A stretch of 64,000 bases of DNA. It comes from Selenomonas sp. WCT3 (GTDB lineage: Bacteria; Bacillota; Negativicutes; Selenomonadales; Selenomonadaceae). A model generated the notes under the pieces. It searched no databases. It had not been told where the DNA came from and saw nothing but the letters and a program-made list of their open reading frames with translations. Positions 1 through 7,254 of this stretch are shown piece after piece. The position numbers and the translations under genes are program-made. The DNA is taken from contig FNCM01000011.1 in NCBI GenBank assembly GCA_900100835.1, positions 18,913 through 82,912 on the forward strand, written 5' to 3'. Position 1 is the first letter of the stretch, and each line of letters opens with the position of its first letter.

Positions 1-631
1 GGATTTTTGATATCAAAGATTCGGCCAGAAGTGCCATCACATACTTCGTGCCCAGTATCCTTGCCCTCCAGCCGGCCACCGGTTCCATCGCCAAAAGTTT
101 TGCGAACTACCACCCGCAGGTGACGAATAGCCGCTGCGGGCACGGGCAGCGATAAATCCACCTTGCCGCTGGCATCTGCCCTTCGCAGGATTTTCCCCAC
201 CGGCCAGTTATCCATCAGCATCTTTTCCCCTAGCACCGGAACTGCTGCTACATTCGGCGCGATTTCATACGTGATATCACTGGCATAGCTGTTAGCCTGC
301 GGTGTGGCCTGTTTGCCGCCCAGCGCCAGCATATACACCTTGATACCAGCCTTGCGGCAATCTGCCATCCCTTCCTGAAAGGATTTCACCGACGCTAAAG
401 TCTGCGCACTGGTTGGCAGCATGATTTCGCCATCGGAGATTATCACGATGCTGCGATTTACTTCTCCATCCGCCGAGAATGTTTCCACCGCTTTTTTCAT
501 CGCGGCCCCCGTATTGGTGTAGCCCGCATAGTTAATGCCCTGCAACGGTGCTACCGGCAGCCTAGCATCAGCATGCCAATTACGAGTATCACGAAACATC
601 GCCCTAACATCATGAATCGGATCTTTTTCGT
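1..631 (-). pseudogene. Decayed VWA-domain lipoprotein gene (3' end outside window)
   Basis: Read leftwards, a strong Shine-Dalgarno (AAGGAGG) is followed 8 nt later by ACG at 631-629, where ATG would be expected. The frame that follows reads KKIRF then a hydrophobic stretch ending in the lipobox-like MLMLGC, and stops at TAG (553-551). A second frame, open from before 600 to the window edge, encodes the C-terminal half of a von Willebrand factor A domain: NYAGYTNTGAAM (third MIDAS threonine region), IVIISDGE (MIDAS Asp), then a beta-rich tail. The N-terminal half of the domain with the DxSxS metal site is absent. The simplest reading is a secreted VWA lipoprotein that lost its start codon and, by an internal deletion with a frame change, its first domain half. 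A sequencing error cannot explain all three defects. The first ATG in the VWA frame (599-597) has no good ribosome site. The gene continues past base 1. Confidence 0.7.
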
Positions 632-659
632 TTTATCTCCCTCCTTATAAAAGATGATT

Positions 660-950
660 GTTTCAGAATTATCCTATCGCTGAAAAACTTTCATCTTTTT
701 TTCATGGTATTTCCTTTTAAACGATATACCTCTCAATACTAAAAGTCCATTAAGGGATAATGAAAGTTTTTCCCAAATAATATAAATCTCAATTTTCATA
801 TATAGGACTTTTTTACCGGTTTTGTTCAAAATTTCGAAAAAAACATACTTAGCCTTGAATTTGGCAGGGTCTTTTTACCCAATGTTATAATTATGTTTTT
901 AATTAAAAAATAATCTAGTATTTTGTAAACCTATGTCTATCATTCTTATA
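660..950. other. AT-rich intergenic stretch, no gene seen
   Basis: About 290 bases of very AT-rich DNA lie between the broken VWA gene and the terminator of the acyl-CoA synthetase. No reading frame with a ribosome site is visible. It should hold the promoter of the VWA gene; a weak minus-strand pair (TTGAAC, then TATATG with a long spacer) near 815-830 is the best candidate but is not convincing. Confidence 0.4.
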
Positions 951-1000
951 CAAAAACAGTTCCATAACGACAAGGAATTATTGCCGTCATGGAACTGTTT
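950..1000 (-). terminator. Rho-independent terminator of the acyl-CoA synthetase gene
   Basis: The 11-bp arms AACAGTTCCAT (955-965) and ATGGAACTGTT (989-999) pair and are followed, on the minus strand, by a T run (GTTTTTG). It lies 16 nt past the synthetase stop codon. Confidence 0.85.
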
Positions 1001-1015
1001 ACTATTACTTGTTAT

Positions 1016-2488
1016 TTACTTTTGAAATTCTGCCAAAATCGTTTTCTTGGCAATCTTGCCAGTTGTCGTGCGCGGCAGTTTATCCATACGATGGAATTCC
1101 CGGGGGATCTTATAGAGAGCCAGGTTATTCTGCAGGAATTGCTTGAGCTCTCGGATGTTTACCTCAGCCCCTTGATTGACGCTGTAGAAGCAAGCCCCCG
1201 CTTGTCCACGAAGTTTGTCCTCAATGCCAACGACTGCGGCCTCATGAATGCCAGGGAATTGGTAAATCACCTCTTCGACTTCACGAGGATAGACATTTTC
1301 TCCCATGCTGATAATCATATCTTTGATGCGGTCGACGATATAGATATAGCCGTCTTCATCAGCGCGGGCCACATCGCCGGTATGGAACCAACCGCCACGC
1401 ATAGCATCATGGGTCACATCCGGAAGATTCCAATACCCCAGCATGACGTTCTCCCCTTTGACGATGAGCTCGCCCACTTCTCCCTGCGGGACTTCCTTGC
1501 CCTCGTCATCGATGAGTTTCCATTGCAAATCCGGAACCACCGGCCCACAGGAGCCCACCTTGGTCTTCCCCAGTGGTGTCATGGTAACAATGGGCGCCGT
1601 CTCCGATAAGCCATAGGCTTCACAGATATCCAAGCCGAATTTCTCCGTGAAATCCTGCTGGATTTTTAGCGGCAATGTCGTACCAGCACTGACTACCAGC
1701 CGTACGCTCTTCATATCCTCCGGTGTTCCCAGTTTAGTCAACAGGCTACAGATTGACGGTACGATATAAAGTTCGGTGATGCCTTCCTCACGGATCGTGC
1801 TGATGGTCGTTCGCGGTGTAAAAGAATCAAGAATCACGATGGTGGCACCAACGCTCAGGGTATAAAACACCGCACAGGTGAGGCCATAGCAGTGATACAT
1901 GGGCAGCACACAAAGGGCCTTATGTCCCGGCTGACAGCCCATATAGGCAATCTGCTTCGTATTGAAGATGATATTGTGATGGGAAATGACGGCTCCCTTC
2001 GGATTGCCGGTCGTACCAGAAGTATAGATAATCTGACAGGGATTGTCCGCACTGAAATACTCCGAAAGTTCCGGTGCTTCCTCGATTCCCTTCTTGAGCT
2101 TGCCAATGGAGCGAATATCATACTGCGCCACTTTAAGCTGGCAGCGCAGCTGCGCCAACGCATCGACAAGATTCAGCGGCTGATAGGTAAGCAGCACCCG
2201 TATCCCCGCATCTTTGATGATATAGGCAATCTCGCGGCTGCTCAACTGGAAATTGAGGGGAACCGCGATAGCCCCCAGCGACGCAATGCCCATATAGGCA
2301 AAGATAAATTCAGCACTGTTGCGGGTAAAGATTCCCACTCGGTCACCTTGATGTACCCCCGCTGCATAGAGTCTGTCGCGACAGGCTTTCACTGCTGCTT
2401 GGAGTTCTTTATAGGTAAAACGGCGCTCATGGTCGACGATGGCCAAATCATTTGGCGCACCTTGATAAATCAAATCATGAATAAGCAT
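1016..2488 (-). CDS. Acyl-CoA synthetase (AMP-forming), long-chain fatty-acid CoA ligase family
   Basis: This 490-aa protein belongs to the ANL superfamily, which activates a carboxylic acid with ATP and joins it to CoA. The AMP-binding signature IIYTSGTTGNPKGA sits near residue 165. Further on are the A5 motif AYGLSETAP, the A8 hinge YIVDRIKDMI and the C-terminal catalytic lysine region TTTGKIAKK. Length and domain order are normal and the enzyme looks intact. Medium- or long-chain fatty acids are the likely substrates, but the sequence does not fix chain length. I chose ATG at 2488, which has a GAG-type ribosome site; an in-frame TTG at 2515 has none. Its promoter overlaps two FapR-like sites, which fits a role in fatty-acid metabolism. 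The gene appears monocistronic. Confidence 0.88.
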   Translation of the reverse strand: MLIHDLIYQGAPNDLAIVDHERRFTYKELQAAVKACRDRLYAAGVHQGDRVGIFTRNSAEFIFAYMGIASLGAIAVPLNFQLSSREIAYIIKDAGIRVLLTYQPLNLVDALAQLRCQLKVAQYDIRSIGKLKKGIEEAPELSEYFSADNPCQIIYTSGTTGNPKGAVISHHNIIFNTKQIAYMGCQPGHKALCVLPMYHCYGLTCAVFYTLSVGATIVILDSFTPRTTISTIREEGITELYIVPSICSLLTKLGTPEDMKSVRLVVSAGTTLPLKIQQDFTEKFGLDICEAYGLSETAPIVTMTPLGKTKVGSCGPVVPDLQWKLIDDEGKEVPQGEVGELIVKGENVMLGYWNLPDVTHDAMRGGWFHTGDVARADEDGYIYIVDRIKDMIISMGENVYPREVEEVIYQFPGIHEAAVVGIEDKLRGQAGACFYSVNQGAEVNIRELKQFLQNNLALYKIPREFHRMDKLPRTTTGKIAKKTILAEFQK

Positions 2489-2500
2489 TTTTATCACTCT

Positions 2501-2570
2501 TTTCTCTTTTGACAAAAATTAGTACCTGATGCTAATTTTATACCAGGTACTAATTTTTGTCAAAGAGAAA
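2501..2570. promoter_or_regulatory. Inverted-repeat promoter with two FapR-like operators
   Basis: Arms 2501-2528 and 2544-2570 are inverted copies differing by one missing base, around a 15-nt centre. On the minus strand, TTGACA (2563-2558) and TAAAAT (2540-2535) are 17 nt apart and drive the acyl-CoA synthetase. Two overlapping 17-mers, TTAGTACCTGATGCTAA (2519-2535, plus) and TTAGTACCTGGTATAAA (2553-2537, minus), resemble the FapR operator as I remember it (TTAGTACCTrrTACTAA). FapR is the malonyl-CoA-sensing repressor of lipid genes in other Firmicutes. The repeat and promoter are seen directly; the FapR assignment is inference and no fapR gene lies in the window. Confidence 0.6.
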
Positions 2571-2598
2571 ATAAAAGCGCAGCTGAATCAGCTGCGCT
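2566..2598 (-). terminator. Terminator downstream of the 28-aa miniprotein gene
   Basis: The stem AGCGCAGCTGA/TCAGCTGCGCT (2576-2598) is followed on the minus strand by TTTTATTTTC. It separates the miniprotein gene from the synthetase promoter. Confidence 0.85.
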
Positions 2599-2615
2599 CT
2601 TCGAAGTCCAATCTC

Positions 2616-2702
2616 TCAGTCTTCGTCTTGACCGTATTCTACCCAGTAAGTGATAAGCGTTGCCACTACTGCCAGAATCAGCCACACGTATGATGGTACC
2701 AT
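2616..2702 (-). CDS. 28-aa membrane miniprotein
   Basis: An ATG at 2702, preceded by an excellent ribosome site (AAGGAGG, 11 nt upstream), opens a frame of 28 codons. It encodes a short N-terminus, one hydrophobic helix (VWLILAVVATLITYWV) and an acidic tail (EYGQDED), then TGA. A perfect terminator follows within 20 nt. The strong ribosome site, the helix-plus-charged-tail design and the terminator make it a believable real gene. Its function is unknown. It lies about 100 nt after mgsA in the same direction and may share its transcript. I do not recognise the family. Confidence 0.65.
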   Translation of the reverse strand: MVPSYVWLILAVVATLITYWVEYGQDED

Positions 2703-2802
2703 GTTGCTCGTTACCTCCTTGGGTCACTTTGGGCTCGGTGTGATAGCGGGTAATCCCCATCAATTCCATTGTAAGAGATATGGACCTTTTATTCAAGATT
2801 TT

Positions 2803-3183
2803 TTAAGCGTTGAGTTTCTTATCCGCATACTGGAGCAGGATATGGGCGCTCTTACGATTGGTTGCCAAGGGGATGTTGTGCACATCGCAGAGGCGAAGCA
2901 GGGCATTGATATCTGGCTCGTGGGGCTGGGACGTCAGCGGGTCACGCAGGAAAATGACGTAATCCACCTGTTCCGTAGCCACCCGGGCACCAATCTGCTG
3001 ATCGCCGCCTAAGGGGCCCGACATCATGGTTTCCACATTCAGCTGATAGTTTTCGTTAATCAGCGTTCCGGTTGTCCGAGTAGCAATCAAATGAAAATGT
3101 TTGAGGAGGTCCTGATGATGACTGACAAAATCGAGCATTTCTTCTTTTTTCTTGTCGTGTGCAATAAGTGCAATGGTCTGCAT
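2803..3183 (-). CDS. mgsA: Methylglyoxal synthase
   Basis: The 126-aa protein converts dihydroxyacetone phosphate to methylglyoxal and phosphate in the cytosol, a bypass of lower glycolysis used when phosphate is short or sugar phosphates build up. It begins with the family's [10 protein letters not shown]. It holds the phosphate-binding ATRTTGT segment and the catalytic Asp in [11 protein letters not shown], and then [32 protein letters not shown]. Full length and intact. The start ATG has a GGTGG ribosome site. The 28-aa membrane miniprotein follows it in the same direction. Confidence 0.95.
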   Translation of the reverse strand: MQTIALIAHDKKKEEMLDFVSHHQDLLKHFHLIATRTTGTLINENYQLNVETMMSGPLGGDQQIGARVATEQVDYVIFLRDPLTSQPHEPDINALLRLCDVHNIPLATNRKSAHILLQYADKKLNA

Positions 3184-3284
3184 GAAACCACCCTTTCCAA
3201 CTAATTTTATTAACTTCTATATTATACCCCATGCCCCCTTGTATTTTCAATGGATATTCTTAATTTTACAACAAATTTGAATAG

Positions 3285-3310
3285 TAAAAAGAGGCCTTTT
3301 CGGCCTCTTC
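3285..3310 (-). terminator. Terminator of the LtaS-like gene
   Basis: AAGAGGCC (3289-3296) pairs with GGCCTCTT (3302-3309) across a 5-nt loop, followed on the minus strand by TTTTTAC. It stands between the converging end of the LtaS-like gene and the mgsA promoter. Confidence 0.85.
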
Positions 3311-3322
3311 TTGTGATGGTCT

Positions 3323-5257
3323 TTACTGCGGTGCTTTTAGCAAGCCCTCATGATAGAGCATATTGGCTCCCTGATACCAGGAAACGGCCTGCTGCCGCAT
3401 TTCCTCGCTGGTGGGAATGGGCGTGTAATCCGCCTTGGACCAATCGTTAATACGATAGGATTTCACCCCTTGATTGGGTGACAGAATGGTAAGCTGGTCA
3501 TCCTTTACTAACCCCAGCAGCTGATAGGTACTGATGAAAGCCCGGTCCGCTGACTCAGGTACGTTGAACACATCATGACCAAAGAACCGCGAGGTGTACG
3601 ACATCCCCAGGAGCCCCAGCAAAGTCGGCCCCACATCAATCTGACTCATCAACCGATTGCACTGCCCAGCCTTGATAAGTTTCGGCGCGTAAATCAAACA
3701 CGGGATATGATAGCGGTTGACGGGCAAATCTGCCTTGCCAGCCGCTAGGGCCTGATGGTCAGCCACGATAACAAATACCGTATTGTCAAACCATGGCTTT
3801 TTCGCCGCCTTGTCCAAAAAGTCCTTGATGGCCCAATCGGTATAGCGCACTACACTGCTCCGCACTCCCTGGGGTGCATCAATGCGGCCTTTGGGGAACT
3901 TGAAGGGCCGATGATTTGACGTAGTCAGCACCATTTCGAAGGCAGGCTCCCCTTTTGCCTGATGTTCATCCAACGATTTTACCACTTGGTCAAAGAGGAT
4001 TTCATCGGGAACGCCCCAAACCGTTTCATCGTGGATTTCCTCTTCGGGGATAACATTCCGATCCTTTACGGTATAACCGTTGCCCGCGAAAAAGTCATTC
4101 ATATTGTCAAAATAGCCATAGCCGCCATAGATGAAGTCCGTCTGATAGCCATTCTGGCGGAACGCATCCCCCAGCCCCTCCATGTTGCTGTTATCCTGAC
4201 GGCGAACGATAGATTGTCCCGGCGTTGGCGGCACCGAAAGAGACAGTGCCTCAAGGCCGCGGACCGTCCGCGTCCCTGTTGCATAGAGACGGGTAAAGCT
4301 CAGAGACTTTTGGGCCACTTCATCGAGATTCGGAGTCAGACTGTTTGGAAACCCAAGGAACCCAGCATAATCGGCGCTGAAACTCTCCACTGTTATCAGC
4401 ACGACATTAGGCTTCCTACCCGTCAATTCATTCTGGTTCTCGACACGACGCGTCACCCCGTCATCCCCTTGCAGGATCTCATTATTCCCCTTTACTTCAC
4501 TACGCAGCCGCTGGCAAAGTGCCGTCGTATTGTCCTCCTTGGCATAAAAGGAATCATAATCCAGCTCATTGGTGAAATAGGCACGCACAAATTCATAGGG
4601 GCCGTTGCCGGCAAGCTCTTGATTGATTTTATCCGCTGCCACCTGCAGGCGCCATGCCGATTGCGGCATCACTGCCGCCGCTGCGGGCAGCAAAACCACC
4701 GCTAGAACCGCAGTAACAAACTGCCGCCAATCCCGCCGCTGAGGAACAAATTCCCGTCGACGAAGCTGGAGCCAAGTTATCCCCCCTGTAAAAAGGAGCA
4801 TCACGGGCACAAGGATACCCAACGGAAAGGACTCTTGAATCGTCCCCAACATTTCACTGGAATAAATCAAATAATCTACCGCAATAAAGTTAAAACAGGT
4901 ATGAAATTCCTGGAAATAGAAAAAGAGCGTCACACCGGAGCCAACCATAAAACCATTTAGCAGGAATACCAAGATTCTTCCCAACCGTTTTCCCCAACTA
5001 GCCGAGAGAACTTTTGCTGGCAGCAGGAAAAAGAGTGCTAAGGGCAAACAGAAAAAAACGCCAGCGGAAGCATCATATATAAGTCCTAGCAAAAAGGTTC
5101 GCAATATATCCAAGGGACTCCAGGATAACTCCGAATAAAACCGCATCCCAATCAGCAGGCGAATCAGGCTCTCCCAAATCAGCCAACTGCCAAACATAAT
5201 CCGTAACATGCCCAGACGACCCACAGGCCGCAACGAAGGCTGGCAAAAACGAAGCAT
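3323..5257 (-). CDS. LTA synthase family membrane sulfatase-fold protein
   Basis: The 644-aa protein has about five transmembrane helices in its first 190 residues, followed by an extracytoplasmic sulfatase/alkaline-phosphatase-like domain. Visible catalytic elements are NVVLITVESFSADY (metal-binding Glu), the TGTRTVRGLEAL segment with the nucleophilic Thr, and VFVIVADHQAL (metal-binding Asp-His). This is the LtaS/MdoB architecture, whose members move phosphoglycerol or phosphoethanolamine head groups from phospholipids to envelope glycans. Diderm Negativicutes are not known to me for classical lipoteichoic acid, so the acceptor may be another glycan or lipid; that is inference. I chose ATG at 5257, which has GGTGG 7 nt upstream, over an in-frame start 27 nt earlier. 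It is transcribed alone. Confidence 0.85.
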   Translation of the reverse strand: MLRFCQPSLRPVGRLGMLRIMFGSWLIWESLIRLLIGMRFYSELSWSPLDILRTFLLGLIYDASAGVFFCLPLALFFLLPAKVLSASWGKRLGRILVFLLNGFMVGSGVTLFFYFQEFHTCFNFIAVDYLIYSSEMLGTIQESFPLGILVPVMLLFTGGITWLQLRRREFVPQRRDWRQFVTAVLAVVLLPAAAAVMPQSAWRLQVAADKINQELAGNGPYEFVRAYFTNELDYDSFYAKEDNTTALCQRLRSEVKGNNEILQGDDGVTRRVENQNELTGRKPNVVLITVESFSADYAGFLGFPNSLTPNLDEVAQKSLSFTRLYATGTRTVRGLEALSLSVPPTPGQSIVRRQDNSNMEGLGDAFRQNGYQTDFIYGGYGYFDNMNDFFAGNGYTVKDRNVIPEEEIHDETVWGVPDEILFDQVVKSLDEHQAKGEPAFEMVLTTSNHRPFKFPKGRIDAPQGVRSSVVRYTDWAIKDFLDKAAKKPWFDNTVFVIVADHQALAAGKADLPVNRYHIPCLIYAPKLIKAGQCNRLMSQIDVGPTLLGLLGMSYTSRFFGHDVFNVPESADRAFISTYQLLGLVKDDQLTILSPNQGVKSYRINDWSKADYTPIPTSEEMRQQAVSWYQGANMLYHEGLLKAPQ

Positions 5258-5374
5258 AAAATAACCACCTTTAATGAAATACAATCTATTAAATTATAAC
5301 AAAATTTCTCTGAGAAAAAAATGAAATTCAGTTATGATCGGAAAAACCTTCCTCGACTTTGCCTGGACTTTACC

Positions 5375-5403
5375 TTGCCCCCGTCATAACCATTTGTTAC
5401 AAT
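5375..5403 (+). promoter_or_regulatory. Sigma-70-type promoter of the ketopantoate-reductase-like gene
   Basis: TTGCCC (5375-5380) and TACAAT (5398-5403) are separated by 17 nt and lie 34 nt before the start codon. Confidence 0.6.
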
Positions 5404-5436
5404 GTAAACATACACCAACGAATTGGAGGGATTATC

Positions 5437-6363
5437 ATGAAATTTGCAATTGTCGGCACCGGCGGCACAGGAGGAACTTTGGGCGCTTATCTTGCCAGCA
5501 TCGGTCAGGACGTAACCTTTATCGCCCGTGGCAGCCATCTAGCGGCCATCCGTCAAAACGGGCTCACCATCCGCACGGAACACCGCGGCGATATTGTCAT
5601 AAAGCCAGCTAAAGCCTGCACCATGGAGGAGTATACCGACACCCCTGACGTGATGCTGGTCTGCGTGAAATATTACAACATCGACGATGCTATCGCCCTG
5701 GCCCGCCGCACCGCCAATGCCGAGACCCTCATCGTCCCCATCCTAAATGTATTCGGCACCGGTGAAGTCATGCAACAAGCTCTGCCTGGCCTCACCTGCC
5801 TCGACGGCTGTATGTATATCTTTGCCAAAATCGAAAGTCCCGGCATCATCGTCCAGCCAGAAAAAATCCTGCGGGTATTCTACGGCTTCCGCCCCAGGCA
5901 GGACAACTGCCTGGCCAACAAAGCCAAGGAACTGGAACAAATCATGCAGGATGCTGGCATCCAGGCACATTTCACCGAACATATCCAACGAGATGCCTTG
6001 CAGAAATTCGCCTTTGTCTCCCCCATGGGCGCCGCTGGCCTCTACTTCGAAGCCGTCAGTGATGACTTCCAGCACGAAGGCCCCTTGCGTGATTTCTTTA
6101 TCGGCCTGATTCGCGAAGTCGTAGACATCGGCCACGCCATGGGAATCACCTGGGAAAAGGATTTGGTGGAAACGGGTCTAAAAATGATTGATGCCTTCAA
6201 GCCCGGCCTCCGCACCTCTATGCAGCGCGACGTCCTTGCTGGTAAATCCTCGGAATTTTCCGGTCTCGTTTCTCGCATCGTAGCCCTAGGCAAAAAATAT
6301 AATGTCCCCACCCCGCTCTATCAAAAAGTTGACAATTGGGGCCAAGAACATCATATCCGCTAA
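5437..6363 (+). CDS. 2-dehydropantoate 2-reductase family protein (ApbA/PanE-like)
   Basis: The 308-aa protein starts with a Rossmann nucleotide site (IVGTGGTGGTLGAYLASIG) and has the ketopantoate reductase fold: a first half ending near MLVCVKYYNIDDAI and an all-helical C-terminal half with QKFAFVSPMGAAGLYF and GLRTSMQRDVLAGKSSE. True PanE reduces ketopantoate with NADPH on the way to pantothenate. Here the catalytic lysine appears kept (QKFAF) but the asparagine usually found a few residues later (K...N) is not evident, so another 2-oxo substrate is possible. The ATG at 5437 has GGAGGG 7 nt upstream. It stands alone between a promoter and a long palindrome. Confidence 0.8.
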   Translation: MKFAIVGTGGTGGTLGAYLASIGQDVTFIARGSHLAAIRQNGLTIRTEHRGDIVIKPAKACTMEEYTDTPDVMLVCVKYYNIDDAIALARRTANAETLIVPILNVFGTGEVMQQALPGLTCLDGCMYIFAKIESPGIIVQPEKILRVFYGFRPRQDNCLANKAKELEQIMQDAGIQAHFTEHIQRDALQKFAFVSPMGAAGLYFEAVSDDFQHEGPLRDFFIGLIREVVDIGHAMGITWEKDLVETGLKMIDAFKPGLRTSMQRDVLAGKSSEFSGLVSRIVALGKKYNVPTPLYQKVDNWGQEHHIR

Positions 6364-6371
6364 GCGTATCC

Positions 6372-6421
6372 TTTGCATACCAAAGGGGCTGTGTTATTTC
6401 ACAGCCCCTTTGGTATGCAAA
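6372..6421 (+). repeat. Perfect 22-bp palindrome after the reductase-like gene
   Basis: Arms 6372-6393 and 6400-6421 are perfect reverse complements around the 6-nt loop TTATTT. Position suggests the terminator of the upstream gene, but neither strand has a proper T run after the stem (plus strand continues AATAAAAG). It may act as an RNA-stabilising 3' hairpin or pair with the adjoining terminator. Confidence 0.75.
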
Positions 6422-6424
6422 AAT

Positions 6425-6462
6425 AAAAGAGTCTCACAGGTTACCAGCCTGAAGACTCTTTT
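6425..6462 (-). terminator. Terminator of the XRE gene
   Basis: AAAAGAGTCT (6425-6434) pairs with AGACTCTTTT (6453-6462), with an inner CAGG/CCTG stem. On the minus strand TTTTATTTTT follows. On the plus strand it could also stop transcripts from the reductase-like gene. Confidence 0.8.
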
Positions 6463-6568
6463 ACCGATGCAATTTGATGACCTGCATCATTTATTCCTTT
6501 TGTGGCCTTATTATACCATTTTCAGCTAATGCCGACAAGTCAATCCAGCTCAATACTAGCAAAAAAAA

Positions 6569-6913
6569 TTACCGCTTCACTAGCCTGGCCATAAAAATGA
6601 CCGAATCAATAAGGTCTTTGGCCTTGTCATTCAGCTGCGGGTAATTGTCAATAACATACTGCAGGCGTTTGTCCACTACGGAGGGGCATTTGGTTTTGGT
6701 ATTTGGCTGCTCCGGGAAAAAATACGCGGGCGGCACTTCCAGCGCCTGCGCAATTTTTGCCAAATCGCCCACGCTGACATTCTGGATATAACCGCGCTCC
6801 CAGTTGGAGATTACCTGCGAAGACTTGCCAACCTTCGCCCCCAGCTCAACCTGCGACATCTTTACCTCTTTGCGCCTTGCTCATATATACTGCCCAATGT
6901 TTCCAAATTCCAT
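6569..6913 (-). pseudogene. XRE-family repressor interrupted by an in-frame TGA
   Basis: From ATG at 6913, with GGGAGG 8 nt upstream, the frame reads MEFGNIGQYI, then TGA (6883-6881), then ARRKEVKMSQVELGAKVGKSSQVISNWERG. That is a textbook XRE helix-turn-helix N-terminus except for the stop, probably a CGA to TGA change. An internal ATG at 6859, behind AGAGG, could restart translation and give a 96-aa protein that keeps the recognition helices but lacks helix 1. The rest is a short C-terminal region (DKRLQYVIDNYPQLNDKAKDLIDSVIF) typical of small phage-like repressors. It lies divergent from the 57-aa membrane protein and integrase, as expected for the regulator of a small integrated element. 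Either a recent pseudogene, a restarted shorter protein or a sequencing error. Confidence 0.75.
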
Positions 6914-6919
6914 GCCTGC

Positions 6920-6955
6920 ATCCTCCCATAATTGTACTATTTACAGTATACCATA
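6920..6955. promoter_or_regulatory. Candidate operator between the divergent XRE and integrase sides
   Basis: GTACTATTTACAGTATAC (6934-6951) contains the inverted half sites TACT/AGTA around GTAAAT, and TACAAT-like and TATACT-like promoter elements overlap it. This is where a small XRE repressor would be expected to bind. The call rests on position and symmetry only. Confidence 0.35.
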
Positions 6956-7080
6956 GGCAGACGGTAATTTCCTCTTCAAGAATCCCCCGGCTACAGCTTG
7001 CTCATCCCCATACAGGCAGGATTTATCGAGCACGTGTCGAATCCCCACAGAAAATCATTTAGCAACTGGAGGCATCCTAT

Positions 7081-7254
7081 ATGATAACGTTCCTTACCAT
7101 TTGTTTTGTTCTCGGTATCTTCGCCGGCGCCTTTATAATCCTTGGCGCACTTATGGCTATTTTACAAAAGCTCTTTCTATGGGTGCTTGGTTATTTTGGA
7201 ATCGGCATAGCTGATTCCCATTCTCTGGTTGGAGCTTTTATCACTCAATCCTGA
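7081..7254 (+). CDS. 57-aa membrane protein of the integrase module
   Basis: ATG at 7081 with GGAGG 8 nt upstream opens a 57-codon frame. The product has one or two hydrophobic stretches (FLTICFVLGIFAGAFIILGALMAI, split by few polar residues, then LFLWVLGYFGIGIA) and a short polar tail. Its last 26 nt overlap the TTG start of the integrase, so the two are probably translationally coupled. It resembles the tiny hydrophobic proteins often found beside integrases in small mobile elements, but I do not recognise a family. Confidence 0.6.
   Translation: MITFLTICFVLGIFAGAFIILGALMAILQKLFLWVLGYFGIGIADSHSLVGAFITQS

Noticed and set aside
2509-2541. Plus-strand promoter from the TTGACA box in the FapR-like repeat
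   Set aside because: The box is a forced result of the palindrome, its -10 match is poor, and no plus-strand gene follows.
6960-7080. Possible tRNA fragment or att site before the 57-aa gene (TCGAATCCCCA-like string near 7037)
   Set aside because: The rest of a tRNA cloverleaf is missing and no second copy of the string was found near the integrase end.
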